A DNA stretch of 50,914 nucleotides from Paraburkholderia translucens (GCF_020881035.1 NZ_JAJITC010000024.1:1-50914); one strand, 5' to 3'. Positions 21,579 through 30,428 are shown, counted from the stretch's first letter. The notes: a model not told the origin generated them from the letters alone. Numbers and translations: made by a program.

Positions 21579-21920
21579 ATGTCGACTGTGACGACCGCAT
21601 CCGGCCTGAAATACGAAGACCTAGTGGAAGGCACCGGCGCCGAAGCCGTGGCAGGCAAGACCGTGACCGTGCACTACACCGGCTGGCTGACCGACGGCCA
21701 GAAGTTCGATTCGAGCAAAGACCGCAATGACCCGTTCGCGTTCGTGCTGGGTGGCGGCATGGTCATCAAGGGCTGGGACGAAGGCGTGCAAGGCATGAAG
21801 GTCGGCGGCAAGCGCAAGCTGACCATTCCGCCGCAGCTCGGGTACGGCGTGCGCGGCGCGGGTGGCGTGATTCCGCCGAACGCGACGCTCGTGTTCGACG
21901 TCGAACTGCTCGCGGTCTGA
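21579..21920 (+). CDS. FKBP-type peptidyl-prolyl cis-trans isomerase
   Basis: A single-domain FKBP of 113 residues with no signal peptide, expected to be a cytoplasmic prolyl isomerase and chaperone. Family signatures cover nearly the whole protein: VHYTGWLTDGQKFDSS, DPFAFVLGGG, VIKGWDEGVQGMKVGGKR, PPQLGYGVRGAGGVIPPNATL, FDVELL. From memory it strongly resembles the small Mip-like FKBP of Burkholderia pseudomallei, which is linked to virulence; I could not check this. GAGGAG seven bases before the ATG fixes the start. It is transcribed apart from its neighbours on the left and 19 bases ahead of the AraC-type gene. Confidence 0.94.
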   Translation: MSTVTTASGLKYEDLVEGTGAEAVAGKTVTVHYTGWLTDGQKFDSSKDRNDPFAFVLGGGMVIKGWDEGVQGMKVGGKRKLTIPPQLGYGVRGAGGVIPPNATLVFDVELLAV

Positions 21921-21939
21921 GCTACGCCTAAGTGTTGCG

Positions 21940-22728
21940 ATGAGCCACGCCGCCGTCACCGCCCCTAACGTTTCGCTGCGCTGCTATGGCGCGATCGAAG
22001 CGTCGGACGTGCACGACTTTCATCAGGTCGTGCTCGGACTCGACGGCGCGATGGTGATGGCGGTAGAAGGCGTTGCGCAGCAGATCGACGCCGGCTCCGC
22101 ATGGTTGATCCCGGCCGGCGCGCGGCACGATTACGCGGGCGTCGGCGCGAACCGGCAGCTTGTGCTCGATTTGCCAGCGGCGTCGCTGGCGGTGCCCGAG
22201 CGGCTGTTCGAGCGCGCGCGGGCGGTCACGCTCGATGAGTCGCTCGCACAACTCGTGCATCGGATTGCCGCGCACGCGGCGCACGGGGCGGACGAAGCGC
22301 AAGCGGGTGCCTTCGGTCACCGCCGCTTCCATTGGGATGCCGCGGCGCGTCTGGGCGCCGCGCTTGTAGCCGATGCCGGTACGCTCGCCGGCGCGCAGGC
22401 GAACCCCGTGGGGCTCGATGTTGCGCGCATCGACCGCTGGCTGCGTGCGCATCTGTCAGAGCCGCTGCGGATCGCGGACCTCGCCGCGCACTGCGGCTTC
22501 GGCATGCGGCGTTTCCATCAACTGTTTGTCGATGCGTTCGGCGAGACGCCGCATCGCTATTTGCAGCGGCTGCGGCTCGACACGTCGATCACGCTGCTTG
22601 CGGACCCGCGTCTTTCGTTGACCGATATCGCGCTCGAGATCGGTTTCGGCGATCAAAGCGCTTATACGCATGCGTTCACGCGGCGTTTTGGGCTGGCGCC
22701 CGGGCAGTGGCGCGCGTTGCGGCACTGA
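21940..22728 (+). CDS. AraC/XylS-family transcriptional regulator
   Basis: A 262-residue regulator. Residues about 8-90 form a cupin-like sensing domain (AWLIPAGARHDYAG). Residues about 165-262 form the two helix-turn-helix units of the AraC family: RIADLAAHCGFGMRRFHQLF, then LSLTDIALEIGFGDQSAY and FTRRFGLAPGQWRALR. The ligand and target are not evident. It starts 19 bases after the FKBP stop, so both may share a transcript, although no good ribosome site precedes the ATG. It converges on metZ across a 51-base gap with no obvious terminator. Confidence 0.9.
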   Translation: MSHAAVTAPNVSLRCYGAIEASDVHDFHQVVLGLDGAMVMAVEGVAQQIDAGSAWLIPAGARHDYAGVGANRQLVLDLPAASLAVPERLFERARAVTLDESLAQLVHRIAAHAAHGADEAQAGAFGHRRFHWDAAARLGAALVADAGTLAGAQANPVGLDVARIDRWLRAHLSEPLRIADLAAHCGFGMRRFHQLFVDAFGETPHRYLQRLRLDTSITLLADPRLSLTDIALEIGFGDQSAYTHAFTRRFGLAPGQWRALRH

Positions 22729-22779
22729 GAGCATACAACGCACCGATAAGGGCTCCGAGGCAGTTAAGCGCGTTGCTCG

Positions 22780-23697
22780 TCAGCCTTCGAGACCACGCTG
22801 CAAATCCGCACGAATATCACCGGCGTTTTCGAGTCCCACCGCAAGCCGGATCAGACCTTCGCTGATGCTCGCCGCCGCGCGCGCTTCGGGCGTAATGCGG
22901 CCGTGCGTGGTCGTTGCCGGATGCGTGATCGTCGTACGCGTGTCGCCGAGGTTGCCGGTGATCGAGCAGACCTTCGTGCCGTCGATCACGCGCCATGCAT
23001 TCGCGCGCATCTGCTCGGGCGTGTCGCCCTTCAACTCGAACGACAGGATCGCGCCGCCCGACTTCTGCTGACGCCTCGCGAGCGCGTGCTGCGGGTGCGA
23101 TTCGAGCCCCGGATAAAAGACACGATTCACGGCGGGATGCGAGTCCAGCCAGCGCGCGATTTCGAGCGCGTTAGCCGACTGTTTTTCGACGCGCAGCGAC
23201 AGCGTTTCCATGCCCTTCAACAGCACCCACGCGTTGAACGCGGACAGCGTCGGCCCGGCGCTGCGCACGAACGGGAACACCTTTTCCATGATGAATTGCT
23301 TGGAGCCGACCAGCGCACCGCCGAGCACGCGGCCTTGGCCGTCGAGGAACTTGGTCGCCGAATGCATGACGACATCCGCGCCGAGTTTCAGCGGCTGCTG
23401 CAACGTCGACATCACGACCGACATGATCGCGGCCATGCCCGAAGCCGTCGCGATACAGGCTTCACCGCCTTCGAGCGCGGCAAGGCGGTCCTGGAACATC
23501 GAGACGGTCGGGTTCGTGAAGCGTGAGTACGTGAAGTAGTCTTCGGAGTTCTTGAAGCGCTCGGCGGCGTCGGCGGCGCTCGCGAACACGAAGCTCGAAG
23601 TCAGGAAAATCGCTTCCGAGTGCTCGTTGAAGTCGCTGCGCGCGGTGCCCGAACGGACGGCCAGCGTGTCGAAGCCGAAGTCTTGGGGGGCGTCCAT
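22780..23697 (-). CDS. metZ: O-succinylhomoserine sulfhydrylase MetZ, internally deleted in frame
   Basis: MetZ makes homocysteine from O-succinylhomoserine and sulfide with a PLP cofactor. The N-terminal part (FDTLAVRSGTARSDFNEH, SRFTNPTVSMF, ATASGMAA) and the C-terminal part (SATKFLDGQGRVLGG with PLP lysine K116, FVRSAGPTLSAFNAWVLLKG, TRTTITHPATTTHGR) are textbook. The protein is only 305 residues against about 390 for the family. The text jumps from IMSVVMSTLQ straight to QPLKLGADVV, so about 90 residues are missing between residues 99 and 101. These should include the ETPSNP segment and the VVDN aspartate that contacts the PLP ring nitrogen. The frame is kept, but activity is very unlikely. 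The junction (23398-23402) is a TGCAG that would be present at both ends of the lost segment. Assembly error is the main alternative. Confidence 0.88.
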   Translation of the reverse strand: MDAPQDFGFDTLAVRSGTARSDFNEHSEAIFLTSSFVFASAADAAERFKNSEDYFTYSRFTNPTVSMFQDRLAALEGGEACIATASGMAAIMSVVMSTLQQPLKLGADVVMHSATKFLDGQGRVLGGALVGSKQFIMEKVFPFVRSAGPTLSAFNAWVLLKGMETLSLRVEKQSANALEIARWLDSHPAVNRVFYPGLESHPQHALARRQQKSGGAILSFELKGDTPEQMRANAWRVIDGTKVCSITGNLGDTRTTITHPATTTHGRITPEARAAASISEGLIRLAVGLENAGDIRADLQRGLEG

Positions 23698-23746
23698 GTT
23701 GTTCTGATTTTCAATGTTTCGTGGCTGTCTCGAAGGCCGCTTCGCC

Positions 23747-23777
23747 GGCTACCCGGCACCGCAACCCGCGGGTAACC
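23747..23777 (-). promoter_or_regulatory. Structured 5' leader of metZ
   Basis: On the minus strand GGTTACCCG (23777-23769) can pair with CGGGTAGCC (23755-23747), nine pairs with one G-U, around a 13-base loop that is itself GC-rich. A further small hairpin (CGAAG-CGGC-CTTCG) follows towards the metZ ATG. It does not match the SAM-II or SAH riboswitch consensus as I know them. The leader lies between the purF terminator and metZ. Confidence 0.35.
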
Positions 23778-23792
23778 ACAATGGCAGCAACG

Positions 23793-23827
23793 AAAAAGCC
23801 CGCTTGTGCGACGGCATAAGCGGGCTT
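23793..23827 (-). terminator. Intrinsic terminator of purF
   Basis: On the minus strand AAGCCCGCTT (23827-23818) pairs perfectly with AAGCGGGCTT (23805-23796) around a 12-base loop, followed by a run of T opposite 23793-23797. It lies 36 bases beyond the purF stop, so metZ probably has its own promoter or depends on read-through. Confidence 0.8.
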
Positions 23828-23862
23828 CACGTCGGGGACGCTGGGCTAGGGCTGATGTGTGC

Positions 23863-25413
23863 TCAGCCGACCGACAGTTGCAGATGCAGCTGCGAACGTG
23901 CCGGACCGCCACCGTCGATCGCGTCGCTTGCGGCGTCACGGTCCGACTGGGATGACGGCGCGAGACGCGCGCTTTCGATGCGGTCGAGGTATTCGGTCGT
24001 GACGTCGCCTGTCACATAGTTGCCGTCGAAGCACGACGCTTCAAACTCCTTCAGCGCCGGGTTGATGTCGCGCACCGCCTGCTTCAGCGCATCGACGTCC
24101 TGATACACAAGGTGATCCGCGCCGATCATGCGCGCGACTTCCTCGTCCGTGCGGCCGTGCGCGACCAGTTCGCCGCGCGTTGGCATGTCGATGCCGTAGA
24201 CGTTCGGGAATTTCACCGGCGGCGCCGCCGACGCGAAAATCACCTTGTTCGCGCCCGCGTCGCGCGCCATCTGCACGATTTCGTGCGAGGTCGTGCCACG
24301 CACGATCGAATCGTCGACGATCAGCACGTTCTTGCCCTTGAACTCGATGTTCATCGCGTTCAGCTTCTGGCGCACCGACTTCTTACGTACCGCCTGACCG
24401 GGCATGATGAAGGTACGGCCCACGTAGCGGTTCTTGAAGAAGCCCTCGCGATACTCGACGCCGAGCTTCTTCGCGACCTGCATCGCGGCCGGGCGCGACG
24501 AATCGGGAATCGGCATCACCACGTCGATCGCGACGTCGGGCAGCTCGCGCTTGATCTTTTCGGCGAGGTAGTCGCCCATGCGCAGACGCACGTTGTAGAC
24601 CGGCACGCCGTCGAGCACCGAATCCGGACGCGCCAGATACACGAGTTCGAAGATGCAGGGGTTCAAGCTCGGGCTTGCGGCGCACTGCTGCGAATGCAGC
24701 TGGCCTTCGGTGTCGATGAAAACCGCCTCGCCCGGCTGCACGTCGCGCACGAATTCGAAACCGACGCCTTCGATCGCCACCGACTCCGACGCCAGCATCC
24801 ACTCGACGCCGTCGGCCGTTTCCTGCTTGCCGATGCACAGCGGACGGATACCGAACGGGTCGCGGAAACCGAGCAGACCGTAGCCGGCAATCAGCGAAAC
24901 GATCGCGTACGAGCCGCGTACCCGCCGATGCACGCCGGCCACCGCCTTGAACAGCGCGGCCGGATCGAGCTGCAGACCCGAACTCGACAGTTGCAGTTCA
25001 TGCGCGAGGACGTTGAGCAGCACTTCGGTATCGGAATTGGTGTTCACGTGGCGGCGATCGATGCGGAACATCTCATCTTTCAGCTGCTGCCAGTTGGTCA
25101 GGTTGCCGTTGTGCGCGAGGATGATGCCGAACGGCGCGTTCACGTAGAACGGCTGCGCTTCTTCTTCGCTCGATGCCGAACCGGCGGTCGGGTAACGGAC
25201 CTGACCGATGCCCGTCGTGCCCGGCAGGCTGCGCATGTTGCGCGTGCGGAACACGTCGCGCACCATGCCGTTGGCCTTGTGCATGTGGAAATTGCTGCCG
25301 TTCGCGGTTGCGATGCCGGCCGCGTCCTGACCGCGGTGCTGCAGCAGCAGCAGGCTGTCATAGATCAGCTGGTTGACCGGAGAGTGGGAAACTACGCCTA
25401 CGATGCCGCACAT
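23863..25413 (-). CDS. purF: Amidophosphoribosyltransferase PurF
   Basis: PurF catalyses the first committed step of purine synthesis, forming phosphoribosylamine from PRPP and glutamine. The 516-residue protein begins MCGIVGVVSHS, so after Met removal Cys2 is the Ntn-glutaminase nucleophile. LLQHRGQDAAGIA, GIGQVRYPTAGS and AHNGNLTN are glutaminase motifs. The PRPP-binding loop is NVLIVDDSIVRGTTS in the C-terminal phosphoribosyltransferase domain. It sits 89 bases downstream of cvpA, the same order (folC-dedD-cvpA-purF) as in E. coli. A strong terminator follows. Confidence 0.97.
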   Translation of the reverse strand: MCGIVGVVSHSPVNQLIYDSLLLLQHRGQDAAGIATANGSNFHMHKANGMVRDVFRTRNMRSLPGTTGIGQVRYPTAGSASSEEEAQPFYVNAPFGIILAHNGNLTNWQQLKDEMFRIDRRHVNTNSDTEVLLNVLAHELQLSSSGLQLDPAALFKAVAGVHRRVRGSYAIVSLIAGYGLLGFRDPFGIRPLCIGKQETADGVEWMLASESVAIEGVGFEFVRDVQPGEAVFIDTEGQLHSQQCAASPSLNPCIFELVYLARPDSVLDGVPVYNVRLRMGDYLAEKIKRELPDVAIDVVMPIPDSSRPAAMQVAKKLGVEYREGFFKNRYVGRTFIMPGQAVRKKSVRQKLNAMNIEFKGKNVLIVDDSIVRGTTSHEIVQMARDAGANKVIFASAAPPVKFPNVYGIDMPTRGELVAHGRTDEEVARMIGADHLVYQDVDALKQAVRDINPALKEFEASCFDGNYVTGDVTTEYLDRIESARLAPSSQSDRDAASDAIDGGGPARSQLHLQLSVG

Positions 25414-25502
25414 GGCATGTCCTTCAAAGGTACGAAATTCTAGATGGCGACCGGTGCCTGCGACCGCGTCCGCGCCGTGATACGACGAGACGCGCTACGA
25501 CG

Positions 25503-26054
25503 TCAAGGCAACCGGTGTGCGCCGGAGTCCTGTTGCGCGTTGCTCGGAGCGCCCGGATCGTCCACATGAACGTATGCGGCGAGCGCCTCGGGAAGCAGCG
25601 GTTTCATTGCGCGTACACCCTCGACCGCATACGGACGAAGCAACGCATTGCGCCAGAATTCCTCTTTGGGCAGTTCGGTCAAGCCGGCGAGGGCGACCAG
25701 AATCAGCACCAGAACGACCCCGCGCACGAGGCCGAACATCAAACCGAGCGAGCGGTCCGCACCGCCCAGCCCCGTGACCTGCACGAGGCGGCTGAGCAGT
25801 GCGCTCACCACGCTCGCGACCAGCACCACGCCGATCACCACGAGCGAGAAAGCGAGCAGCCACTGGGTCAACGCGCCACCCGGCCACTTGGACGGGATAT
25901 ACGGGACCACGTAGCCCACGAACTCGCACGCCAGCAGAAACGCCGCGACCCAGCCGATCAAACCAAACAGCTCCGACAGCAACCCGCGCCAGGCGCCTCG
26001 CAGCGCTGACAAGCCGATCACCGCCATTACAGCGTAGTCGAAGGCAGTGAACAT
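25503..26054 (-). CDS. cvpA: CvpA family inner-membrane protein
   Basis: A 183-residue membrane protein with four predicted hydrophobic segments (starting at FDYAVMAVIGLSALRGAWRG, VAAFLLACEFVGYVV, LLAFSLVVIGVVLVASVV and LVRGVVLVLILVALAGLT). The family was first linked to colicin V production in E. coli; its exact role is unresolved. I chose the ATG at 26054 because the longer frame adds 29 arginine-rich residues that overlap dedD, while this ATG is seven bases after the dedD stop. It is most likely cotranscribed with dedD and purF. Confidence 0.9.
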   Translation of the reverse strand: MFTAFDYAVMAVIGLSALRGAWRGLLSELFGLIGWVAAFLLACEFVGYVVPYIPSKWPGGALTQWLLAFSLVVIGVVLVASVVSALLSRLVQVTGLGGADRSLGLMFGLVRGVVLVLILVALAGLTELPKEEFWRNALLRPYAVEGVRAMKPLLPEALAAYVHVDDPGAPSNAQQDSGAHRLP

Positions 26055-26061
26055 CGCTCGC

Positions 26062-27012
26062 TTACTGCGTACTGCTGCCGTTCGAACCAGGCACGAGACC
26101 CGCCTCGCGAACCTTCGCGATCGCCGCGGTCGCCGCAGCACGATCGGCGAACGGGCCGGCCCGCAGCAATGTCAGCGTCGAGCCGTCAGCCTGCTTCTTG
26201 TGTTCGGTATATGCGGGCACACCCGCCGCTTTCAACTTCGTGGCCCAATTGCGCGCGCTCGCTTCGTTCGCGAAGGCGCCAAGCTGCACCGCGAAACGGT
26301 TGCCCGGCGGCGAAGCCGGTGTGCCGGAGTTCGCATCCGCGCTGGCGGCGGCCGTGTTCGTGTCGTCGTCAGACTGTGACGGTGTAGCCGCGGGTGCCTT
26401 CGTCTGTTTGGCGGCGGCAGCGGGTGCGGTGTTGGGTGCGAGCGACTCGGCTTGCGGCTTCGCGGCGGATTTGGATACGCCGGCGCTCGCGGTGCCCGTT
26501 GACGCGGACGGGGTCGCGCCCTGCTTCGCTGCGGTCGATTGAGTCGATTGGGCCGGCTTCGCGGAGGAGGCCGACGCCGCTGCCGTGGTCGCCGCGGTCG
26601 TTGCGGGCGCGAGGCTGGACGCGGCAATGCCGGCGTCGGCTGCCGGCGGATTGTCCGGCGCGACGCCGGCTTGCACGTCTTCGTTGGCGGTGGATTTGGC
26701 GAGCTTCGGCGCGGGCCGGCTCGGAATGTCGATCGAGATGTCGTCGGTGACGGGCTTGGGGTGCGAGTCCAGCACCATCGGCAGGATGATCACCGCCGCG
26801 ACGACCATTGCAATTGCGCCGACGAGCCGGCGGCGCGCGCGCTGCTTTTCCGGCAGCGTGGGGTCAAGCAGCATGGCGTCTGCATCGACGGTGCGCTCGC
26901 TGCGGCGGGTGCGCCGCTCGACGCGCTCGCCCCGGGCGGCCCGATTGGAACTGGTGTTTGCGCCGCGCCGGCTGGGCGCGTCGTCTTTCTTGCCGAACGA
27001 GAAAATTCCCAT
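26062..27012 (-). CDS. dedD: SPOR-domain membrane protein (DedD type)
   Basis: A 316-residue bitopic protein: short basic cytoplasmic N-terminus, one membrane helix (about 63-81), a long Ala/Thr/Ser/Pro-rich periplasmic linker (about 90-235) and a C-terminal SPOR domain (about 236-308, NRFAVQLGAFANEASARNWATKL). SPOR domains bind denuded peptidoglycan at the division septum, so a septal role like that of E. coli DedD is expected. The order folC-dedD-cvpA-purF supports the name. The linker composition would give many false open frames on the other strand. Confidence 0.88.
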   Translation of the reverse strand: MGIFSFGKKDDAPSRRGANTSSNRAARGERVERRTRRSERTVDADAMLLDPTLPEKQRARRRLVGAIAMVVAAVIILPMVLDSHPKPVTDDISIDIPSRPAPKLAKSTANEDVQAGVAPDNPPAADAGIAASSLAPATTAATTAAASASSAKPAQSTQSTAAKQGATPSASTGTASAGVSKSAAKPQAESLAPNTAPAAAAKQTKAPAATPSQSDDDTNTAAASADANSGTPASPPGNRFAVQLGAFANEASARNWATKLKAAGVPAYTEHKKQADGSTLTLLRAGPFADRAAATAAIAKVREAGLVPGSNGSSTQ

Positions 27013-27041
27013 GAATCGCTTGGTTCGAGCCTGGCGCCCGC

Positions 27042-28352
27042 TCAGTGTTGCTGCGATTTCCGGTAGGCCATCACACCCGCTACCGTATAGAAACTGCCGA
27101 AAACCACGATTCTATCATTCTCTGACGCACGCTTAAGCGCGTCCTGGAAAGCCTGTGCGGGCGTCGCGAAACGCCTGACGCTGCTGTCGGTGCCGTCTTC
27201 CACGCCCAGCTCACGCAACGCGGTTTCCAGCTCCTGCGCGGACGCAGCGCGCGGAGTCGGCAAATCGGTCACGCACCAATGATCGATCTCGCCTTTCAGA
27301 TGATTGAGGATGCCCGCGATGTCCTTGTCGCGCATCGCGCCGAACACGGCGTACGTGTACGGGAAAAAGCCCATATTGCCGAGGTTCTGTCCGAGCACCG
27401 CCGCCGCGTGCGGATTGTGGCCGACGTCGAGCACGATGGACGGCTTGCCCGGCAACACCTGGAAGCGGCCCGGCAGATCCACGTTGGCGATGCCGAGCCG
27501 GATATCCTGCGCCGACACCGGCAGACGGTCCCGCAACGCTTCGAGCCCGGCGAGCGCCGCGGACGTGTTGATCAGCTGATTCGCGCCGCGCAGCGACGGA
27601 TACGCGAGTGCCGAGCGCCGCAGCGTCGGGCCGACGTAGCTCCACTGCTGGCGCTCGCTGCCGGCCTGGCCTTCATAACGGAAATCGCGGCCGAACAGCC
27701 ACAATTGCGCGCCGATCTTTTCCGCATGATCGATCAGCGACTGCGGCGGCATCGGGTCCGCGCAGATCGCCGGCTTGCCGGGGCGGAAAATCCCGGCCTT
27801 TTCGAAGGCGATTTTTTCGCGCGTGTCACCGAGGTAGTCGGTGTGATCCAGATCGATGCTCGTGATGATCGCGCAGTCGGTATCGACGACATTGACCGCG
27901 TCGAGACGGCCGCCGAGGCCGACTTCGAAAATCACCGCGTCGAGGCCGCGCGACGCGAACAGCCTCATGATCGCGAGCGTCGTGAATTCGAAATAAGTCA
28001 GCGTAACCGGTTCGGCGAGGCTTAGGCGCGCGGCTTCGACGGCTTCGAAGTGCGGCAGCAGATCAGCGTCACTTGCCATCGCGCCGTTGATGCGCGCTCG
28101 CTCGTTGAACGACAGCAGATGCGGCGATGTGTGGCAGCCAACCGTATAGCCCGCGCGCAGCAGGATCGCTTCGAGAATCGCGCAGGTCGAGCCTTTGCCG
28201 TTCGTGCCGCCGACCGTGATGATCGGGCAGGCGAACGACAGCTGCATCGCATCGCGTACCTGGGAGATGCGGCCCAGACCCATGTCGATGCCGACTGGAT
28301 GCGCGGATTCAAGGTGCGTGAGCCACGCGTCGAGGGTGGGGAATGTCGTCAT
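27042..28352 (-). CDS. folC: Folylpolyglutamate synthase / dihydrofolate synthase FolC
   Basis: FolC adds glutamate to dihydropteroate and to folates. The 436-residue protein has the Mur-ligase-like P-loop ITVGGTNGKGSTCAI, the HTSPHLLSFNERARI segment, EVGLGGRLDAVN, and SIDLDHTDYLGDTREKIAFEKAGIF, ending in the C-terminal domain with LDVGHNPHAA. It lies 29 bases upstream of dedD. A 233-base gap with a GC hairpin separates it from accD upstream, so it may have some transcriptional independence. Confidence 0.96.
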   Translation of the reverse strand: MTTFPTLDAWLTHLESAHPVGIDMGLGRISQVRDAMQLSFACPIITVGGTNGKGSTCAILEAILLRAGYTVGCHTSPHLLSFNERARINGAMASDADLLPHFEAVEAARLSLAEPVTLTYFEFTTLAIMRLFASRGLDAVIFEVGLGGRLDAVNVVDTDCAIITSIDLDHTDYLGDTREKIAFEKAGIFRPGKPAICADPMPPQSLIDHAEKIGAQLWLFGRDFRYEGQAGSERQQWSYVGPTLRRSALAYPSLRGANQLINTSAALAGLEALRDRLPVSAQDIRLGIANVDLPGRFQVLPGKPSIVLDVGHNPHAAAVLGQNLGNMGFFPYTYAVFGAMRDKDIAGILNHLKGEIDHWCVTDLPTPRAASAQELETALRELGVEDGTDSSVRRFATPAQAFQDALKRASENDRIVVFGSFYTVAGVMAYRKSQQH

Positions 28353-28526
28353 CGGGTGAATCTTGAGTCAGTCGCGGTGGTTCGGATCTGCCGTGCTGCG
28401 GGCGGTACTGGTCACGAGCGGAAGACGCCGCGCGGTTTATGCGCACAAACCCGCACCTCGAGCCACGTCAGCTTCGGTTTCAAACACTGCGGCTTCGCAG
28501 GCGACCGTAATTATCCCGGAAATGAC

Positions 28527-28564
28527 AGCGCGCCGCTTGATTGCTCACGCGGCGCGCTATTTTT
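28527..28564. terminator. GC hairpin between accD and folC
   Basis: AGCGCGCCGC (28527-28536) pairs perfectly with GCGGCGCGCT (28549-28558). A run of five T follows on the plus strand (28560-28564), whereas the flanking genes run on the minus strand, where only TGTCATTT follows. It may be a partial terminator after accD. Confidence 0.45.
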
Positions 28565-28585
28565 GGTTGCTTGTCTGCCCGGCTC

Positions 28586-29458
28586 TTACGCGACCGCGTC
28601 CGCCGGTTGATGGCTCAGCAGCGCCAGCAATTGCGCTATTTCTTCGCGCAGCTTGCGACGGTCGACGATCATGTCGATCGCGCCCTTCTGCAGCAGGAAC
28701 TCGGCGCGCTGGAAGCCTTCCGGCAGTTTCTCGCGCACAGTCTGTTCGATCACGCGCGGACCGGCGAAACCGATCAGCGCCTTCGGCTCGGCGATCACGA
28801 CGTCGCCGAGGAACGCGAAACTCGCGGACACGCCGCCCATGGTCGGGTCGGTCAGCACCGAGATGAACGGCAGCTTGGCTTCGGCCAGCTTCGTGAGCAT
28901 GGCGGTAGTCTTCGCCATCTGCATCAACGACAGCAGGCTCTCCTGCATCCGCGCGCCGCCCGAAGCGGTAAAGCAGATGAACGGCACTTTCTGTTCGAGC
29001 GCGTTCTGCGCGCCGCGCGCGAATCGCTCGCCGACCACCGAACCCATCGAGCCGCCCATGAACGAGAACTCGAAACAGGACACGACGACCGGCAGCGTGT
29101 GAATTGCGCCGCCCATCACGACCATTGCGTCGGTCTCGTCGGTTTCATCCATCGCCTCTTTGAGGCGCTCGGGGTACTTGCGGCTGTCTTTGAACTTCAG
29201 CGCATCGACCGGAACGATTTCCTGGCCGATTTCGTAGCGGCCTTCCGGATCGAGCAGGCTGTCGAGCCGCTCACGCGCGCCGATGCGCATGTGATGGTCG
29301 CACTTCGGGCAAACATGCAGATTGGCCTCGACGTCGTTGCGGTACAGCACGGCTTCGCATGACGGGCACTTGATCCACAGGCCTTCCGGAATTCCCTTGC
29401 GGTTCTTCGGGTCGGTTTGTTTGATTTTTGGCGGCAGCAGCTTATCGAGCCAGCTCAT
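28586..29458 (-). CDS. accD: Acetyl-CoA carboxylase carboxyltransferase subunit beta AccD
   Basis: AccD forms, with AccA, the carboxyltransferase that transfers CO2 from biotin to acetyl-CoA to give malonyl-CoA for fatty-acid synthesis. The 290-residue length is typical. An N-terminal zinc ribbon has C31, C34, C50 and C53 (KCPSCEAV and HVCPKCDHHM). The carboxyltransferase core includes SFMGGSMGSVVGERF, TASGGARMQE, DPTMGGVSASFA and GFAGPRVIEQT. It lies 77 bases after trpA in the same direction. Confidence 0.97.
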   Translation of the reverse strand: MSWLDKLLPPKIKQTDPKNRKGIPEGLWIKCPSCEAVLYRNDVEANLHVCPKCDHHMRIGARERLDSLLDPEGRYEIGQEIVPVDALKFKDSRKYPERLKEAMDETDETDAMVVMGGAIHTLPVVVSCFEFSFMGGSMGSVVGERFARGAQNALEQKVPFICFTASGGARMQESLLSLMQMAKTTAMLTKLAEAKLPFISVLTDPTMGGVSASFAFLGDVVIAEPKALIGFAGPRVIEQTVREKLPEGFQRAEFLLQKGAIDMIVDRRKLREEIAQLLALLSHQPADAVA

Positions 29459-29535
29459 AGGAATCCTTCTGGGTCAGCAGTCGCGCGAACGGCGGGACGA
29501 GCCCGCCGCCCACGCTACCGCGACAAAAATAACTG

Positions 29536-30348
29536 TTATCGGGCAGTCGCGACACTATCGAGCGCCGCCCGCACTTCGGCGACGAAACGCGTGAGCGTCT
29601 CGGCAGCGGCGTCGGGCGCCGCCTGTTCGAGCAATTGGACGATACGGCTGCCGATCACGACGGCGTCGGCTATTTCGCCCACCGCGCGCGCCGTTTGCGC
29701 GTCGCGAATGCCGAAACCGACGCCCACCGGCAGGGGGACGCGCGACTTGATGGCCGGGATTTTACTCGCGATGCTGGAAACGTCCAGATTTGCCGCGCCG
29801 GTGACCCCTTTCAGCGACACATAGTAGACGTAGCCGCTAGCAATCCGGCCGACTTCGGCGATACGTTCGTCGGTAGAGGTCGGTGCGAGCAGAAATATCG
29901 GATCGATGCCGGCAGCTTGCATCTGTTGCGCGAAGCTTGCGCACTCTTCAGGAGGATAGTCGACCACCAGCACGCCGTCGACACCGGCTTCCTTCGCGGC
30001 TTTCGCAAAAACCTCGGCGCCCATCCGTTCGATCGGATTGGCATAGCCCATCAGCACGACCGGGGTTTTCTCGTCAGTTTCACGGAAGCGTTTGACATCA
30101 GCCAGCACGTGACGCAGCGATACTCCGCGCGCGAGCGCGCGTTCGGACGACTGCTGGATCACCGGGCCGTCGGCCATGGGGTCCGAAAACGGGACGCCCA
30201 GTTCGATCACATCCGCGCCGCCCGCGGCGAGCGCATGCATGAATTCGACCGTGCGAGCCGGGTCCGGGTCGCCGGCGGTCATGAACGGAATCAAGCCTTT
30301 CTTACCTTGGGCGGACAGCGCAGCAAACGTGTTCTTGATACGGGACAT
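29536..30348 (-). CDS. trpA: Tryptophan synthase alpha subunit TrpA
   Basis: TrpA splits indole-3-glycerol phosphate to indole, which is channelled to TrpB. The 270-residue protein has the ELGVPFSDPMADGP motif holding the catalytic glutamate and aspartate, GLIPFMTAGDP near the N-terminus, GVDGVLVVDYPPEE and the phosphate-binding GVGFGIRDAQTA. Its partner trpB is not adjacent: the methyltransferase gene lies between them, 80 bases upstream of trpA. Confidence 0.97.
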   Translation of the reverse strand: MSRIKNTFAALSAQGKKGLIPFMTAGDPDPARTVEFMHALAAGGADVIELGVPFSDPMADGPVIQQSSERALARGVSLRHVLADVKRFRETDEKTPVVLMGYANPIERMGAEVFAKAAKEAGVDGVLVVDYPPEECASFAQQMQAAGIDPIFLLAPTSTDERIAEVGRIASGYVYYVSLKGVTGAANLDVSSIASKIPAIKSRVPLPVGVGFGIRDAQTARAVGEIADAVVIGSRIVQLLEQAAPDAAAETLTRFVAEVRAALDSVATAR

Positions 30349-30428
30349 GGAAGTATTCTCGAATTAGGGCTACTGCGCGCTCTTCGGAGCGGGCTTTTCA
30401 GCGCACTTAGTCGCGGATTTAGCGCTTT

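Noticed and set aside
23698..23800. SAM-II or SAH riboswitch before metZ
   Set aside because: The conserved core sequences of those classes, as I know them, are absent; only generic hairpins are seen.
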